Shown: positions 30,520 through 40,999, numbered from the stretch's first letter. The stretch: DNA of 64,000 nucleotides from Agapetus fuscipes (GCA_951799405.1 OX637362.1:12448493-12512492), one strand, 5' to 3'. Numbers and translations: made by a program. The notes: generated from the sequence alone by a model not told the origin.

Positions 30520-31375
30520 CAATCTACAATCTAAGTTGCAAAGATATACCTTTTACATTGAAGATTTACATTAAATGCATTACCACAAGCCGAAACAACG
30601 TATAAAATCGCGCTTAAACATGCCGAATGTGAACCAACAATATTAAACCCAATCTCAAATGAACATAAGTCCTGCAACTCTTGCCGACCTTCCCTGAAAC
30701 AGGAGTGATATTGGCAAAATTAACCATTTGTTTACAGTATGGGTGTCCGGTCGATAGCTCAGGTGGTAGAGTGCTTGCATTCCATACCGAAAGCTCGGGT
30801 TCGAATCTCACCGAGGGTGTCAGAAATGATTTCCCGTTTCGGTGTTTATTTCAAACCCCAAAATAAATACCGGCAAGGTTTACTCAGCCTTCACAAGAAA
30901 TGAGTACCAGCACTCTCGGGAGCTGGGAAACCTCCACTTCAACTGAAGTGGTTGGCGTAAGGCCGGCCCCCTTACCTGTAAAAAAAATAGGTTCAACTCG
31001 CCACGTGCGACCCCTTCGGGGATAACGCGGCAAGAAGTTACACTAAATGTGTAGCTTAGTTGCGTTGCGCTATGGGTGGTCAGCCTCATACCAACCTATA
31101 AGTCAAGGAATACAAGCAATTAATAACATTGGATAAATAAACACTAAACAATTAAACATTAAAAATTTAAACCTACCAAACATATTCTAAAAAAAAGTAA
31201 AAAATATTTTTAAAAAGCCCCAGCCTTAAACGCCAGCATTACAGATCAACAGCCGTTTCTTTCGGTCCTTGCATACTTCTTTCATTTCATCCAGAGTCAT
31301 AACCTTTTTCATACAAGCTCTCATTTTATTATGACTCTGGATATCCCATTCATTCGCTACTTCGGAAATTTGTTT
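30520..31375 (-). mobile_element. LINE-A 3' end containing a SINE-A
   Basis: Pieces 30520-30745 and 31071-31375 form one minus-strand LINE-A copy, from the ORF2 end (near 31240-31375, codons for the CMKKVMTLDEMKEVC segment) to the tail CTACAATCTAAGTTGC. SINE-A interrupts it. Confidence 0.85.
30746..31070 (+). mobile_element. SINE-A, complete, 325 bp with target duplication
   Basis: Begins TCCGGTCGATAGCTCAGG and ends TAGCTTAGTTGCGTTGCGC. It is flanked by the perfect 8-bp duplication TATGGGTG (30738-30745 and 31071-31078) lying in the LINE-A UTR. This copy fixes both ends of SINE-A and shows mobilisation by target-primed insertion. Confidence 0.95.
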
Positions 31376-31439
31376 TTTTTATGAAATGTAAAATTAAGGA
31401 TCTGTAAGAAAAAGATAAAATTATATCTTATTGCGTGTG

Positions 31440-31670
31440 TCTATAATCTATAATCTAAGCTGCAAAGATACTTTAACATTTAAGGCTCATATCAAATGCA
31501 TGCCCACAAACAGGCATGTGTGTGCATACAAAGAAAAATAAAAAAAACCTCACAAAGACACAAACCTTGCCACTACTGCCGCGTTTTTCTGAAACCGGGG
31601 AGGCATTGGGAAAAGTAAATCAATTTTTACAGCACGGGGGCTCAGCCTCATACCAACCTATCAGTCAATG
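31440..31670 (-). mobile_element. LINE-A 3' UTR, diverged
   Basis: Tail CTATAATCTATAATCTAAGC, body with CGTTTTTCTGAAACCGGGG replacing the usual CCTTCCCTG. An older subfamily like 14520. Confidence 0.7.
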
Positions 31671-31784
31671 TGTTTTAAAATTTTAAGTAATTTATAACAC
31701 AATATGCGACCTCTTCTGAAGCGACGTAGTAAGAAGTTTCCCTACATTTGAAGCTTCGTTGTGTTGCGTTTATCTCTCTATAAT

Positions 31785-31890
31785 CTATAAAATAATTTTC
31801 AAAGATACATTGACATTTATGGCTCATATTTAATACACTCTTACAAGCCGACAAGTTCACGTTTACATCTGCTACCTATTTAAAATATAT
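31785..31890 (-). mobile_element. LINE-A tail fragment
   Basis: CTATAATCTATAAAATAATTTTC then ACAAGCCGACAAGTTCACG. Only the terminal 100 bp are present. Confidence 0.55.
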
Positions 31891-31892
31891 AT

Positions 31893-32125
31893 AATCTATC
31901 ATCTAAGTCGCAAATATATATTAAAAATGAAAGCTTATATCAAATGCATGCCCATAAAAAAACACGAGTAAGTTTGCGCTTACAAATTAAAATCCAAGCT
32001 TCAAATGAACATAAACCCTGCAACTTTTGCCGACCTTCCCTGGAACAGTGGTGTCATTGACAAAGTGAACCATTTTTTACAGGATTGGTGGTCAGCCCCA
32101 TATCAACCTATGAGTTAAGGAACAT
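31893..32125 (-). mobile_element. LINE-A 3' UTR
   Basis: From ATAATCTATCATCTAAGTCG to CCTATGAGTTAAGGAACATG, with the body complete. Confidence 0.8.
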
Positions 32126-32179
32126 GTATTAACAAATAAACAAAACGTCACGATTGTAATACAATAAACCTTGCAACTT

Positions 32180-32256
32180 TTGGGCTCTTGAGGTGTGATA
32201 CACACAAAAACAGCGCTCACCAAATAAATCAGCCTAATTTAATTTTTTTTTTTTTT
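32180..32256 (+). mobile_element. SINE-B 3' tail only
   Basis: GGGCTCTTGAGGTGTGATAC through CAGCGCTCACCAAATAAATC to a T-rich end. A severely 5'-truncated copy, identical over this span to the tails of the 5S/SINE-B composites apart from a few bases. Confidence 0.8.
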
Positions 32257-32954
32257 AACTTTTGCAGCCTTTACCTGAAACACCTTTGCTTTATGCTATC
32301 AAAAATATTTTTACAGTCATATCCCTGCCAATTTGGCCGATGCACGAATCAATCGTAAAAGCCCGTGGGGTCAGACTCTATTGGATTATTTGGACCCTTG
32401 CAGCGGGGGGATGGGACACTGCCTTACTCTGTTTGATTAGAAAGGGGGTGGTGCGCGTTTTTTCATCTCTTTTCATCTTTACGTGGCCCTGCGGTACTTT
32501 GGTTGGCCGACTTATTCCACGCAAACGGCATATCTTCAGAAAAACTACGCGTTTGTTCTAGATTTTTATAACGGTCAAATGTTGTCTCAATATTTGATTT
32601 GTAAATTATTGCTGCATTTAAGAAAATAAACCTCAAAAGAAAATTGCTTACTTGTAAAAATTTAAAGACAAAAATGTTCTCTGTGGCTAAGTATAATATT
32701 CAACACAAATCTGGAAATAGAAGGTACGTTTCCTCGGCAGGCAAACGTCATACGTCTCTAAGACAAAGGTTTAAGCAACCAATTATTAGAAAACAGTTGT
32801 TTAGTAAAGTTGACCCTAAACTGGGTAAAGGGAAGGTCAGAAAAAGCAAGAGACAAAAGCAGAATGTGTAAGCGTGAACTTGCATGTCTTCTTGTGATCA
32901 ATAACGGTTTTTTTAAGTGTTTGATTTTGCAAATTAATTTTAATTTTCAATTTT
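32257..32954. other. No gene assigned; two short frames
   Basis: Positions 32320-32540 are GC-richer and non-repetitive here. The basic 75-codon frame at 32644-32871 runs into a LINE-A-like AAGCGTGAACTTGCATG and has no recognisable domain. Confidence 0.35.
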
Positions 32955-33715
32955 TAGCCTGTCAACGTTAAAAAGAGGATGTGAAAAGAAAGGTACAAAA
33001 TAATGTAATGATAGGTTTGAACATTTAGAAATAATGAATGCTGAAAGACTTAAGATTGCATACAGAAGAAAAGTGAAAGAATAAAAAGTTGATGGCTTGA
33101 TCAGATTGGTAAAATTGTGAAAGAATGGAATAGGTATATGTCAACGACGTAACCACGTTGAAAGCACCGGTTCCCATAGATCACCGAAGTTAAGCAACAT
33201 TGGGCGCGAACAGTACTTGGATGGGTTACCGCTCAGGTACACCGCGTGTCGTTGGCATCTAGGACCGGTCCGTAGTCCAGTGGCAACGCTTCGGACTCGT
33301 AAATGGAAGGTTGTGGATTCGGATCCCGGCGGAGCACAAAAAATATACCATTTATGTTTCGAATGAGCTCTTCGCTGGGTTGAAAAATTCATAAACCTTT
33401 ACCAAAGACCGGTCACTGAAAGGTCCATCCAACCTTACAACAACTGGGTCTTGTTCGAGAATTGGCACTTTCTACAGTGACGACCAAGCTCGCAGAGGGC
33501 TCTTGAGGTGTGATACACACAAAACAGCGCTCACCAAATAAATCATCCTAATATTATTATATTATTATTAGTATTATACAAAGCCAATGTAAAAGAAGGG
33601 GATGTACCTACATAAATGAACTGAAAGAGGTATGCAATGAAAATAAAAAATGATGATAAATCTGCAGCAGAGGTGGTGGCCACCCCTAGCGAAATGGTGA
33701 CAGAGTTAACGTTAT
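32955..33715 (+). pseudogene. LINE-P 3' region split by a 5S/SINE-B element
   Basis: The left piece (32955-33139) covers the codons of the ...FGHLERM..RL motif and GRP-K-W-QI region. The right piece (33571-33715) covers the last ORF segment and GGCCACCCCTAGCGAAATGG. The coding sequence is full of stops. Confidence 0.75.
33140..33570 (+). mobile_element. 5S rRNA/SINE-B composite SINE, copy 2
   Basis: 5S-like part 33140-33258 (GTCAACGACGTAACCACG, TAAGCAACATTGGGCGCG, GGATGGGTTACCGC, GTGTCGTTGGC). The 4-bp linker is TAGG, where copy 1 has TTG plus G. SINE-B (GACCGGTCCGTAGTCCAGTGG) then runs to the ATT-repeat tail. It lies inside LINE-P, whose uninterrupted relatives prove the insertion. Both copies share the CCCATAGATCACCG variant of the 5S loop. 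Confidence 0.92.
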
Positions 33716-33719
33716 AGTC

Positions 33720-34444
33720 AAATAATTGTTAATTCAGTGGAAACACAAAAATAAACTGTATAAAAGTTGTAAATATTCGACATCCTTCTTTTGTACCTAA
33801 TACCCATAAAATCCCACAAAATCGTTCCAAACTCGGATTCAAATCGTGGTGGGAAGGAAGGGGGAGTATAAAACAAAATAAAATAATCGACTGTGCCCCC
33901 AAGTTGTCCCTACTTTTTCTATTTCTTCGGAATTGAACGGGGGGGGGGGGGGGGGGGATGCGGACCGGCGATTTTCTTTTCGGGGGGGATGACGCGATAA
34001 TAAATCTACAGGGGAGCAATCCCATCTGCTTTCTTGGGGGGGGGGCGAAAATGGGGGGAGGGTTGACAAAAAATATGCGGACTCAGGGTGCAATTACTTT
34101 AGGCGGGACAAGCGAAGAAAAGATGGAAGAAATGTGTGCTATCACTTACTTTTTTTTTGCAAGTCGGACTATGTATTCAAATTTAATATTTTCCCATTTT
34201 TTTTGCGAAAGTGTGTTTAGCAAGATTGCAGGTTCTCTCACATTTAAAATTCTGATTTTTTAGCAGTTTTTCAAGTGAAATTTATAAAAGTGCATTGTCG
34301 GACTTCTTTTATATTTTGCAAGTTTTATTTTTATACTTTCTTCCATTCTATTTCTATCGAATGTTGTATAGCGCCATTGAGGTAAACTTTTTAATTTTAT
34401 TTTTAAATTTAATTTCTCAGTTGTTTGCTTAGCTATTTTTGTAC
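33720..34444. other. No gene; G-tract cluster
   Basis: A run of about 19 G (33939-33957), a run of 7 G at 33981-33987 and about 10 G at 34036-34045 make a strongly G-skewed cluster. Pro-rich or Gly-rich frames across it are by-products of these runs. Confidence 0.6.
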
Positions 34445-34685
34445 CCCTTGACTGATACGTTTGTATGAGGCTGACCCCTCGTGCTATAGAAATTGTTCAC
34501 TTTTACCAATCCCATCCTGGTTTCAGGGAAAAACGGCAGAAGTTGCAAGGTGTATGTTCATGTAAGGATTTTTTTTTGTATACACACATGCAGAGTGTGT
34601 AGGCGCGAACCTACATGTGCCTGTCTGTGGGTATACATTTAATATGAGCCTTAAATGTTAACATTTCTTTGCAGCTTAGATTATA
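34445..34685 (+). mobile_element. LINE-A 3' UTR, diverged subfamily
   Basis: GACTGATACGTTTGTATGAGG, CCTGGTTTCAGGGAAAAACG, TGTAGGCGCGAACCTACATG, CAGCTTAGATTATAGATAG. It is closest to 41790-41995. Confidence 0.75.
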
Positions 34686-34865
34686 GATAGAAATTTCTAG
34701 AAATAAATAGATGTATAGGTAAGTACTTAATAATGATTTTTATGTGTTCAATATTAATTAAGTATTGAATGGAATATTCTGGTGAAATCCAGCAAGAGGA
34801 TATAAAACGAATCTCCATGTTTTGAGAATGTTCTTTATAATTTGTTTAAATTAGGACCAAAATGC
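34686..34865 (+). repeat. Dispersed repeat (partner of 24160-24345)
   Basis: Starts TTTCTAGAAATAAATAGATG and ends TAGGACCAAAATGCCC. Shared internal landmarks are GAATATTCTGGTGAAATCCAG and TCTCCATGTTTTGAGAATG. Confidence 0.5.
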
Positions 34866-35020
34866 CCTGTAAACCAGTTTTCAAACCAGTCACCCTCGGC
34901 AAAAAAAGCCTAACACTGCGCTCGGCTGAGACTGGAGCCAAATCAAGGATTGAAGAACCGATAAGAAGAGTTAACACAATTTTTGAAGAGCGTGCATTTG
35001 CAGTTGACGCACTACGTCAC

Positions 35021-35090
35021 CGCGATAACACAAAAAGCGCCCTTGAAATGAACATCTTCACGAAACGGCGCTATACCAAGTCATCATCAT
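35021..35090 (+). mobile_element. LINE-C extreme 3' end
   Basis: AAAGCGCCCTTGAAATGAAC, ACGAAACGGCGCTATACC, then CATCATCATCATCC. It sits directly upstream of a second, longer LINE-C end. Confidence 0.7.
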
Positions 35091-35127
35091 CATCCTCTGG
35101 GCTGGTACCACCTGCCACATCATGTGA

Positions 35128-35265
35128 GAGAGCTAGAGGACCATGGAAAGTTCCGGAACGCACTGAAGACAAGCAAATTACTGGCATCGTTTGCACTAGC
35201 GCCCTTGGAGTGACTACATCACGAAACGGCGCTATAAAGAAATCATCTACTCATCATCATCAACA
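35128..35265 (+). mobile_element. LINE-C 3' end, same start as 3557
   Basis: GAGAGAGCTAGAGGACCATGG to CATCATCATCAAC, about 90% alike to 3557-3692 by eye. It is included in a 150-codon frame (34862-35314), but that frame also crosses unrelated repeats. Confidence 0.75.
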
Positions 35266-35367
35266 TCAGAGCAGACATAAATCAACCGTCGTACTGTTCA
35301 CATGCAAGAACTAAGAAAGTGAGGTAATAAAGTGTGAACCGCACTTTTGATTACATAGAACCTGCTG

Positions 35368-35711
35368 TCCGGTCGATAGCTCAGTTGGTAGAGTGCTTGC
35401 ATTCTACCCCGTGAGCTCGGGTTCGAATCCCACCGAGGAGGGTGTCAGAAATGATTTCCTATTTCGGTGTTTATTTCGAACCCCATACTAAAAAAACCGG
35501 CAAGGTTTACTCAGCCTTCACAAGAAATGAGTACCAGCCCCCTCGGGAGCTGGGAAAACCCCACTTCAACTGAAGTGGTTAGCGTAAGGCCGGCCCCCTT
35601 ACCTGTAAAAATAAATAGGTTCAACTCGCCACATGCAACCCCTTCGGGGATAACGCGACAAGAAGTTACACTATATGTGTAGCTTAGTTGCATTGCGTTT
35701 TTGCGTTGCTA
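35368..35711 (+). mobile_element. SINE-A, full length
   Basis: TCCGGTCGATAGCTCAGTTGG, B box GGGTTCGAATCCCACC, the regular body and an expanded tail TTGCATTGCGTTTTTGCG. A small GGAGGGTGT insertion distinguishes it from 30746. Confidence 0.9.
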
Positions 35712-36204
35712 TAAAACATACTAATAATATCAACTTTCAGTTTTAGTCTTGTTCTGAAAAACAATTATTTTACACATTATTACTGTTAAAATTGTTTGAA
35801 ATGATAATTACGAAAATAAGGAGGATTTGGCTTCGAAATAATAAAACTTGTCTCATAAGGCTAGATGTACGACTTGAAAATCGACCGCAAGAAGTCTGTT
35901 TCATTTTAGCGAAAGCACTCCTTAAGTTAGATTTACACTTCACAAAAGCATTAATACGTATGGAAACTTAGACGCTCACTAGGAGAGCTGTTTTAGTTTA
36001 AATACAAATTTTCGGTAAACAATAAGGTTGAGTTGGTTTTTAAGTTGTATATATACTTTGGGTACTCGGTGACTTGTTTGACAGATTTACATACCGCCGC
36101 AAAACTGCAAACATAATTTCAAAGTTTGCGTTTAACTACAAAGGAACGAGCTTAAAAATAAAATTATTTATGAAATTGATATGAAAATTGCTCAAAGCTG
36201 AAAA
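35712..36204. other. No gene seen
   Basis: AT-rich between a SINE-A and LTR debris; no shared motif was found. Confidence 0.35.
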
Positions 36205-36402
36205 AATATTGTTGTGTTTATAGGGTTCAAAAAGTCTTTAATTAATTATTTAAAAAAACTGGTCTGCTTTACCGGATATTTATTTTACACTTGGATTTAT
36301 TTAATAATTTATATTTATTTTTAACAATTCACATTTATGGCTTAGCACTTTAGAACTTGTTTTATGAATTTTAAATGTTAATTTATGTTTGCATCTTAGA
36401 TT
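36205..36402 (-). mobile_element. LTR fragment then LINE-A tail fragment
   Basis: 36221-36330 carries the GGTTCAAAAAGTCTTTAATT block of the LTR at 236. 36360-36402 is a plus-strand LINE-A terminus (TTTGCATCTTAGATTA) that the TIR element at 36408 interrupts. Confidence 0.5.
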
Positions 36403-36407
36403 ACAAA

Positions 36408-36810
36408 TATCGACGGTTAAAAGGCAGTAGAGCATAAGCGACATAATATATGTAAACTAAATTGTTCAGGTGAGCTGTTTAAAGTTTGACATTGCAGAAA
36501 AATGGCATAACTTTTTCATTTATATCTAGTCTATATTTATTGGCATTCCTATTAGTGGTTTTACGATGTTGTACGATTTTTTTATGTCACAAGCGACTTT
36601 GGGACAAAGAAGGCCAAAATCTTGTCGGTTACACCAAAACCATACTTCGAAAACGCAGTTATTTACTTGGGCATAAAAACACACAAAAATAATCGTAGAG
36701 CCATGGGAATTAGCGCATTAGAAAGAGCGGAAAATTTCCAGTAAGAAAACATTCCTAACTCATTTTTGATCAAAAGTTGCTCATGCCCTACTTCCTTTTA
36801 ACCGTCGATA
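36408..36810. mobile_element. TIR element (TATCGACGG type), uninterrupted copy
   Basis: Termini TATCGACGGTTAAAAGGCAG and its inverse match the larger copy at 15854-16535. The internal motifs TTGGCATTCCTATTA and AAGGCCAAAATCTTGTCGG are shared. The right flank TTATAGATATAG continues the interrupted LINE-A tail, consistent with insertion at a TA. Confidence 0.85.
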
Positions 36811-37345
36811 TTATAGATATAGTGCAGAGTTCATTGATCTGTAATACGTTTGCTTTCAAACTAAATTACCTTCTTGTTGTATATTCAAACGGTTTTTTTA
36901 GGGAAAAAATATGCTGATGGTATTGGGCGTCGATTTGTAAAAAAACATAAACACCCTATAGTCTGGTGGTAGTAAATACTGAGCGAACCTGCAAGGGGAG
37001 GAGGGAGAGCGTGTGGATTCGATTAGTGGAGTGAGAGAGATTCACAGAAACCCACAAGCGTAACAATGCTCAAATAAATACTGAAATTATCCAATTTTTT
37101 ATCATGAATTGGTGCCAGTCCTGACCTACGCCACAGAAGCTTGAAAAAAACAAAACTAACTGAGATTTTCTTTGAAAACACTCAAAAGGTGGATTCTCTC
37201 TAGAAAAAATTAAATGGTTAAATGCAAGTTCATCTTTAATTGTCTCGTAGAAAAAGTATCTCCGGAAGACATTATCTAAGACGATACCGAATAAACTACG
37301 GAGTATTTTTTAAATAAATTAGTAATATTTTTTTTCATAAAACAT
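36811..37345. other. No gene; possible primer-binding-type motif at 37110
   Basis: TGGTGCCAGTCCTGACC at 37110-37126 recurs at 37972-37988. TGGxxCC beginnings are typical of tRNA primer-binding sites next to LTRs, but no LTR end directly precedes it. Confidence 0.35.
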
Positions 37346-38100
37346 TGTTGTAACTAATATTATAATGTACGCTAGTGTGTAGAACAATCTGGCTCTCGTA
37401 TGATGGTAGCAGTAAGGTACATAGAACGGCGGCCTGGTATGAGCGAGAGATTGAATGATCTGGAATATGCAAGAATGATCCTAATATGCAATCTGCAATC
37501 GGCTAATCTGCAATGTTGATTTCTAATGTTGGTGTATTCATTTGCTACATTTTTTGCATAGGAAATTTTTGACTTTTTTTGTATAGATTTCTTTGTAAGG
37601 TTTTGTTCTTTTTTATATTTAAATGTAATTTATTATTCATATTCCTTGACTTATAGGTTGGTATGAGGCTGACCACCCATACTGTAAAAAATGGTTCACT
37701 TTGCCAATGTCACCCCTGTTTCAGGGAAGGTCGGCAAAAGTTGTGGGGCTTATGTTCATTTGAGGTTTGGAATTTATTTGTAAGTACACATTCAGCATTT
37801 GTAAGCGCGAACTACACTTGTTGGTTTGTGGGCATACATCTGAGAGCTTTAAATGAATATATCCTTGCAACTTAGATTATAGATTAATATAGATCCCTTT
37901 TGTACCTAAATATACTGATATCAAAGTGGATTAGTTGCATTCAACACTTGGACGTGAAATTTATCACGAATTGGTGCCAGTCCTGACCTTAGAGATTATC
38001 AATTTTTGTAAATTGTGAATCTAACCGTGTACAATAAATTCTATTTAAATAAATAATTGCATTTTCATTAAAAGAAAACCCAGAAAAATTTAAACAATAC
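37346..38100 (+). mobile_element. LTR-like element interrupted by LINE-A
   Basis: The left part has GTACGCTAGTGTGTAGAACAA, like ATAGTGTGGGTAGAACCAA in the LTR at 42727. The right part has GTGTACAATAAATTCTATTT and AAATAAATAATTGCATTTTC, shared with 43335-43365. Confidence 0.55.
37505..37890 (+). mobile_element. LINE-A 3' end, young copy
   Basis: Nearly identical to 488-870 (minus strand) over about 380 bp, including the pre-UTR spacer with TTTTTGCATAGGAAATTTTTG. It ends GCAACTTAGATTATAGATTA. The close match indicates recent activity or a recent common source. Confidence 0.85.
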
Positions 38101-38309
38101 CAATAGTCCACAACACCAACGCCGCTGCTATCTAACACCGACCCCTTCTTTAAATCTCTTCGGCTAGGGGGGCGCTAGGCCGGGCGGGGAAGGGGCGGCA
38201 GCGGGTGGGCAGGTGCACCTGCGGTGATTATGCAGATGAGCCGCCCCCTTACTCCTCTAACGCCCCTTTCTCCCTTCTAATGCCCCCTTACTCTTCTAGT
38301 GCAGTCGTT

Positions 38310-38815
38310 AGTAGCCTTTTTTGGATCAAAAATGGCATTGATTGCTTTTTTCGACCAAATATCACTTGGATTGTTTTCAACAACAACAAAAATGACAACT
38401 TTGATTGCTTTGCTTCGGATTCTTTTCTGATTGTTTTGTTTCAACCAATTACCACTTCGTCCATCCAAAGTTTGTTTGGTTTATCTGCCGTTTGATTCAA
38501 ACATGACCTTTCAATGAAATTCCAAGTTCTACGCAATCCAAGCAGAGAAAAAAAAAACGATAATGTGGAAGTTTTTATAAATATTTTAAAAATGAATTTC
38601 CAGTTTGTATAAGACTAATATGATAACAAACATTTCTCGTTTGGACATACTTGGTTGGCTTTGTTTTGACCAGATACCTCTTTGATGGATTTGTTTCCAC
38701 CAGAAAACGCTTTATTTTTTTGCGACCAAATACAATTGGAAAAAATATTTTTCGACCAATTACCTTTTGTATGTTTGCTTGGATCAGAGACTTCTTTAAT
38801 AATATTTTGTTACAA
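38310..38815 (+). repeat. Degenerate minisatellite split by a MITE
   Basis: Imperfect units of about 35-40 bp built around TTTTGACCAAATACC.CTTGGATTG occur at 38330-38465 and again at 38650-38800. The interruption is the MITE-1 copy at 38466-38637. Confidence 0.5.
38466..38637. mobile_element. MITE-1 copy, degenerate
   Basis: Left end AGTTTGTTTGGTTTATC and right end GATAACAAAC are decayed versions of AGTGCTTGTTTGGCTTAT. Internally, ACGATAATGTGGAAGTTTTTA matches ACGATAATGTGACAGTTTTTT of the copy at 45391. Confidence 0.6.
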
Positions 38816-39479
38816 ACAGGTCCCAAATTGTGAGTTCTGTTATTATAACAAAACAACAAGATTCAAGAGAACCATACTAATCTGAACACTTTATGTTTAC
38901 ATAAACTAATACTACAGATCTGCCTTTTCCTATCCTGGAGCGTTTTGGATCTGTGAAAAAATCATGTACTCGATGCAAACTACCAGCCTGACCTGTCTCT
39001 GCCTGGTAGTAGATGAGGTAAGATTTCATACGTCTAGCTCTTAGACTACTCGCCGCAAGGCGCTTGCCGCAAGCGTGTGGATGCCCCATTAAACATTTTC
39101 GATTACAATTTATTCAAAATTTTATCTCACCAACGTCAATATTATTGTTTTGATCAAGCAAACATATTTTTTTGATTGAATGATCTTGGGACAACGCATG
39201 CGCTCTAGCAGCTTTAATCCTCTTTTCACTTAATTGTTCATCTCATTCATTGAGGTATCAAAACCCATATTGTGTGAACTGTAGTGCATACTTAATGACC
39301 TTTCAAAGACTAATTCTAGAAATAAAACATATTTTTTTGAACAGTTTTTTCACACAGCACGAATTTTGCCCAGTTTATCTATGTTTTTTTTCCATCCTAT
39401 GCCAGATTTGAAATCTAGTAGGCATGAGTGAAAGCTTTCACACGAGTTTTCCGGCGGTTCGATCCAATAAAATACAATA
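38816..39479. other. No gene seen
   Basis: Mixed composition. 38930-39080 is GC-richer and unique within the window. Confidence 0.35.
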
Positions 39480-39850
39480 CACTTGTATCCTGCCGCCATT
39501 TCTCTAAAGGTGGCTGGTACTTCCACACAAGTGCCACCACTTGACTCTGTCCTTGCATCTTCTGTTCTTTCATCTCATCTAGTTTCATCACTCTTTTTAT
39601 GCACGCTTTTCTCTTATTTCCACTCTGTAAATTCCATTCGTTCGCAATCTCACTTATCTAATCATTCCATTCTTTCCTACGTAGGTCTTCCCCTTCCACG
39701 CTATTACATTCCCTTTATACACTTTTTTTGTCAGTCGCTCTTCATTCATCCTTTTAATATGTCCTAACTAACGCATCACACTTCTTTGAACTTTCACTGT
39801 CACTTTCACGCTTTCTTTTATTCCGCATACATTCAGAACCCATTCGTTTG
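39480..39850 (-). pseudogene. LINE-P C-terminal fragment
   Basis: Minus strand: codons for the RxxLIVMRYG-like CTTATTAGGACATAT region (39755), the RKxWN-QI region (39660) and the MKRVMKLDEM-like end, then GGTGGCTGGTACTTCC inverted. It belongs to the subfamily ending in GGCAGGATACAAG, with 50195 and 63867. Confidence 0.7.
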
Positions 39851-39892
39851 ACACACCGGACAGAATTCACCCTGTATGAAAAGGGCGTATTG

Positions 39893-39926
39893 TTCTCGCA
39901 GCCCAGTGGTTGAGAGTCCCTGCTGT
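39893..39926 (-). mobile_element. hAT terminus fragment
   Basis: Minus strand CAGCAGGGACTCTCAACCAC followed by TGGGCTGCGAG. This is a hAT-type end similar in pattern to 8693; the rest of the element was not identified. Confidence 0.5.
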
Positions 39927-40294
39927 AATGCTACCTTCTCCTGTAGCGCCCCTCTCTCTCCTCGGATGAGAGATAAATGGCGGCGTAAGACGAGCGGCGC
40001 CCGAACCTTTCTGCAACGATTATCATAACTTAACTTTTGTCACAGACCAGCTGGGGATTTCGCGAAACTAAAGCTTTTTATTCTCTGCCTGTATCTGTGA
40101 TGAACTCGTACTCATATTTAGAAAACATCATTGATAATAATGACAAACTGTAATCTGTCTCTATTTAAACCAATTATCTTGCTTTTGATCTTATTCTTAG
40201 GCTGTTGAAATAATCGGATTTATAATCAGCAAAAGTGTGTTGTTTCTGGCTGTAGAAACACAATTATAATTAAAAAAATAATTGCGGTTTTTTG
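39927..40294. other. No gene seen
   Basis: Balanced composition at 39930-40010 (GATGAGAGATAAATGGCGGC), AT-rich after that. Confidence 0.35.
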
Positions 40295-40395
40295 CTGAAG
40301 TCTATGCGAACATATACATGTCTGTTTGTGGGAATGCGTTTAATATGAACCTTAAATGTAATATGTCTTTGCAGCTGAGATCTATATTTATTAAG
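40295..40395 (+). mobile_element. LINE-A tail
   Basis: TATGCGAACATATACATGTC to TTTGCAGCTGAGATC. Confidence 0.65.
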
Positions 40396-40755
40396 CTGGG
40401 TTGCAAAATTAATGTGTCTTTACCAAAGACCAGTCTCCAAAAGGTTATCCAGCCTTACAGCTACTGAGTCTTGTTTAAGAATTTTCGTTTAATTTGGCCT
40501 ATATTCCTCCTCCGGTTATTTGGAGGACTGTTTTATTAAAAAACTGACCACAATTCTCCTCTGTTGCAGCGCCTTCATTGCCGGCGCATTCCAGAGAGTT
40601 TTGAGCACAAAATATGTTTTTCGGTTTTTTAACGCCCTCAAAAGAGTAGCCATACCCTACTTGTGTGAATATACAGTGTGAGTCAAACAACTATAAAGTA
40701 GACGTTGCACTCTTTGACGTCATAAATAGGCTTCAACTACCGCTTGGCCAGAACA
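40396..40755. other. SINE-B body scrap, otherwise nothing seen
   Basis: 40418-40480 holds TTTACCAAAGACCAG...CAGCCTTACAGCTACTGAG, a piece of SINE-B body on the plus strand. The rest has no partner. Confidence 0.45.
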
Positions 40756-40757
40756 TA

Positions 40758-40965
40758 ACCGGGTTCGGGGACAGGACTTTTAGTTCAGCTGGTCCATCCT
40801 ACTGGAAAAGTCTAACTCTAGAGTAGAGAACAGAGACCAGTATTGGCAGTTTCAGGAAGTCGCTTTAGACATATTTCTATAGAAGAAACTTTAACACATA
40901 AAAGCGCCCTTGTAGTGGTTATAAGTGCCACTAAACGGCGCTGTATTAAATTGACCAATTATAAT
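40758..40965 (+). pseudogene. LINE-C ORF2 end and 3' UTR
   Basis: FGDRTFSSAGPSYWKSLTLE matches the FG-R-FS-A-P-WN-LP motif near the end of CR1/L2-type ORF2. The 3' AAAGCGCCCTTGTAGTGG...AAACGGCGCTG follows. Confidence 0.75.
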
Positions 40966-40999
40966 TCCTTTTTAGATCTTTCTAGGCTATTCTATACTA

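Noticed and set aside
32644..32871. Basic 75-codon frame as a small host protein
   Set aside because: The composition suggests a nucleic-acid-binding tail, but I recognise no domain and it ends inside a LINE-A-like sequence; no splice or promoter evidence.
33729..34093. Proline-rich and glycine-rich frames
   Set aside because: They are produced by the G19 and neighbouring G runs.
34862..35314. 150-codon frame as a host gene
   Set aside because: It spans two LINE-C 3' ends and their ATC tails (giving the Ser and His runs), so it is a chance frame across repeats.
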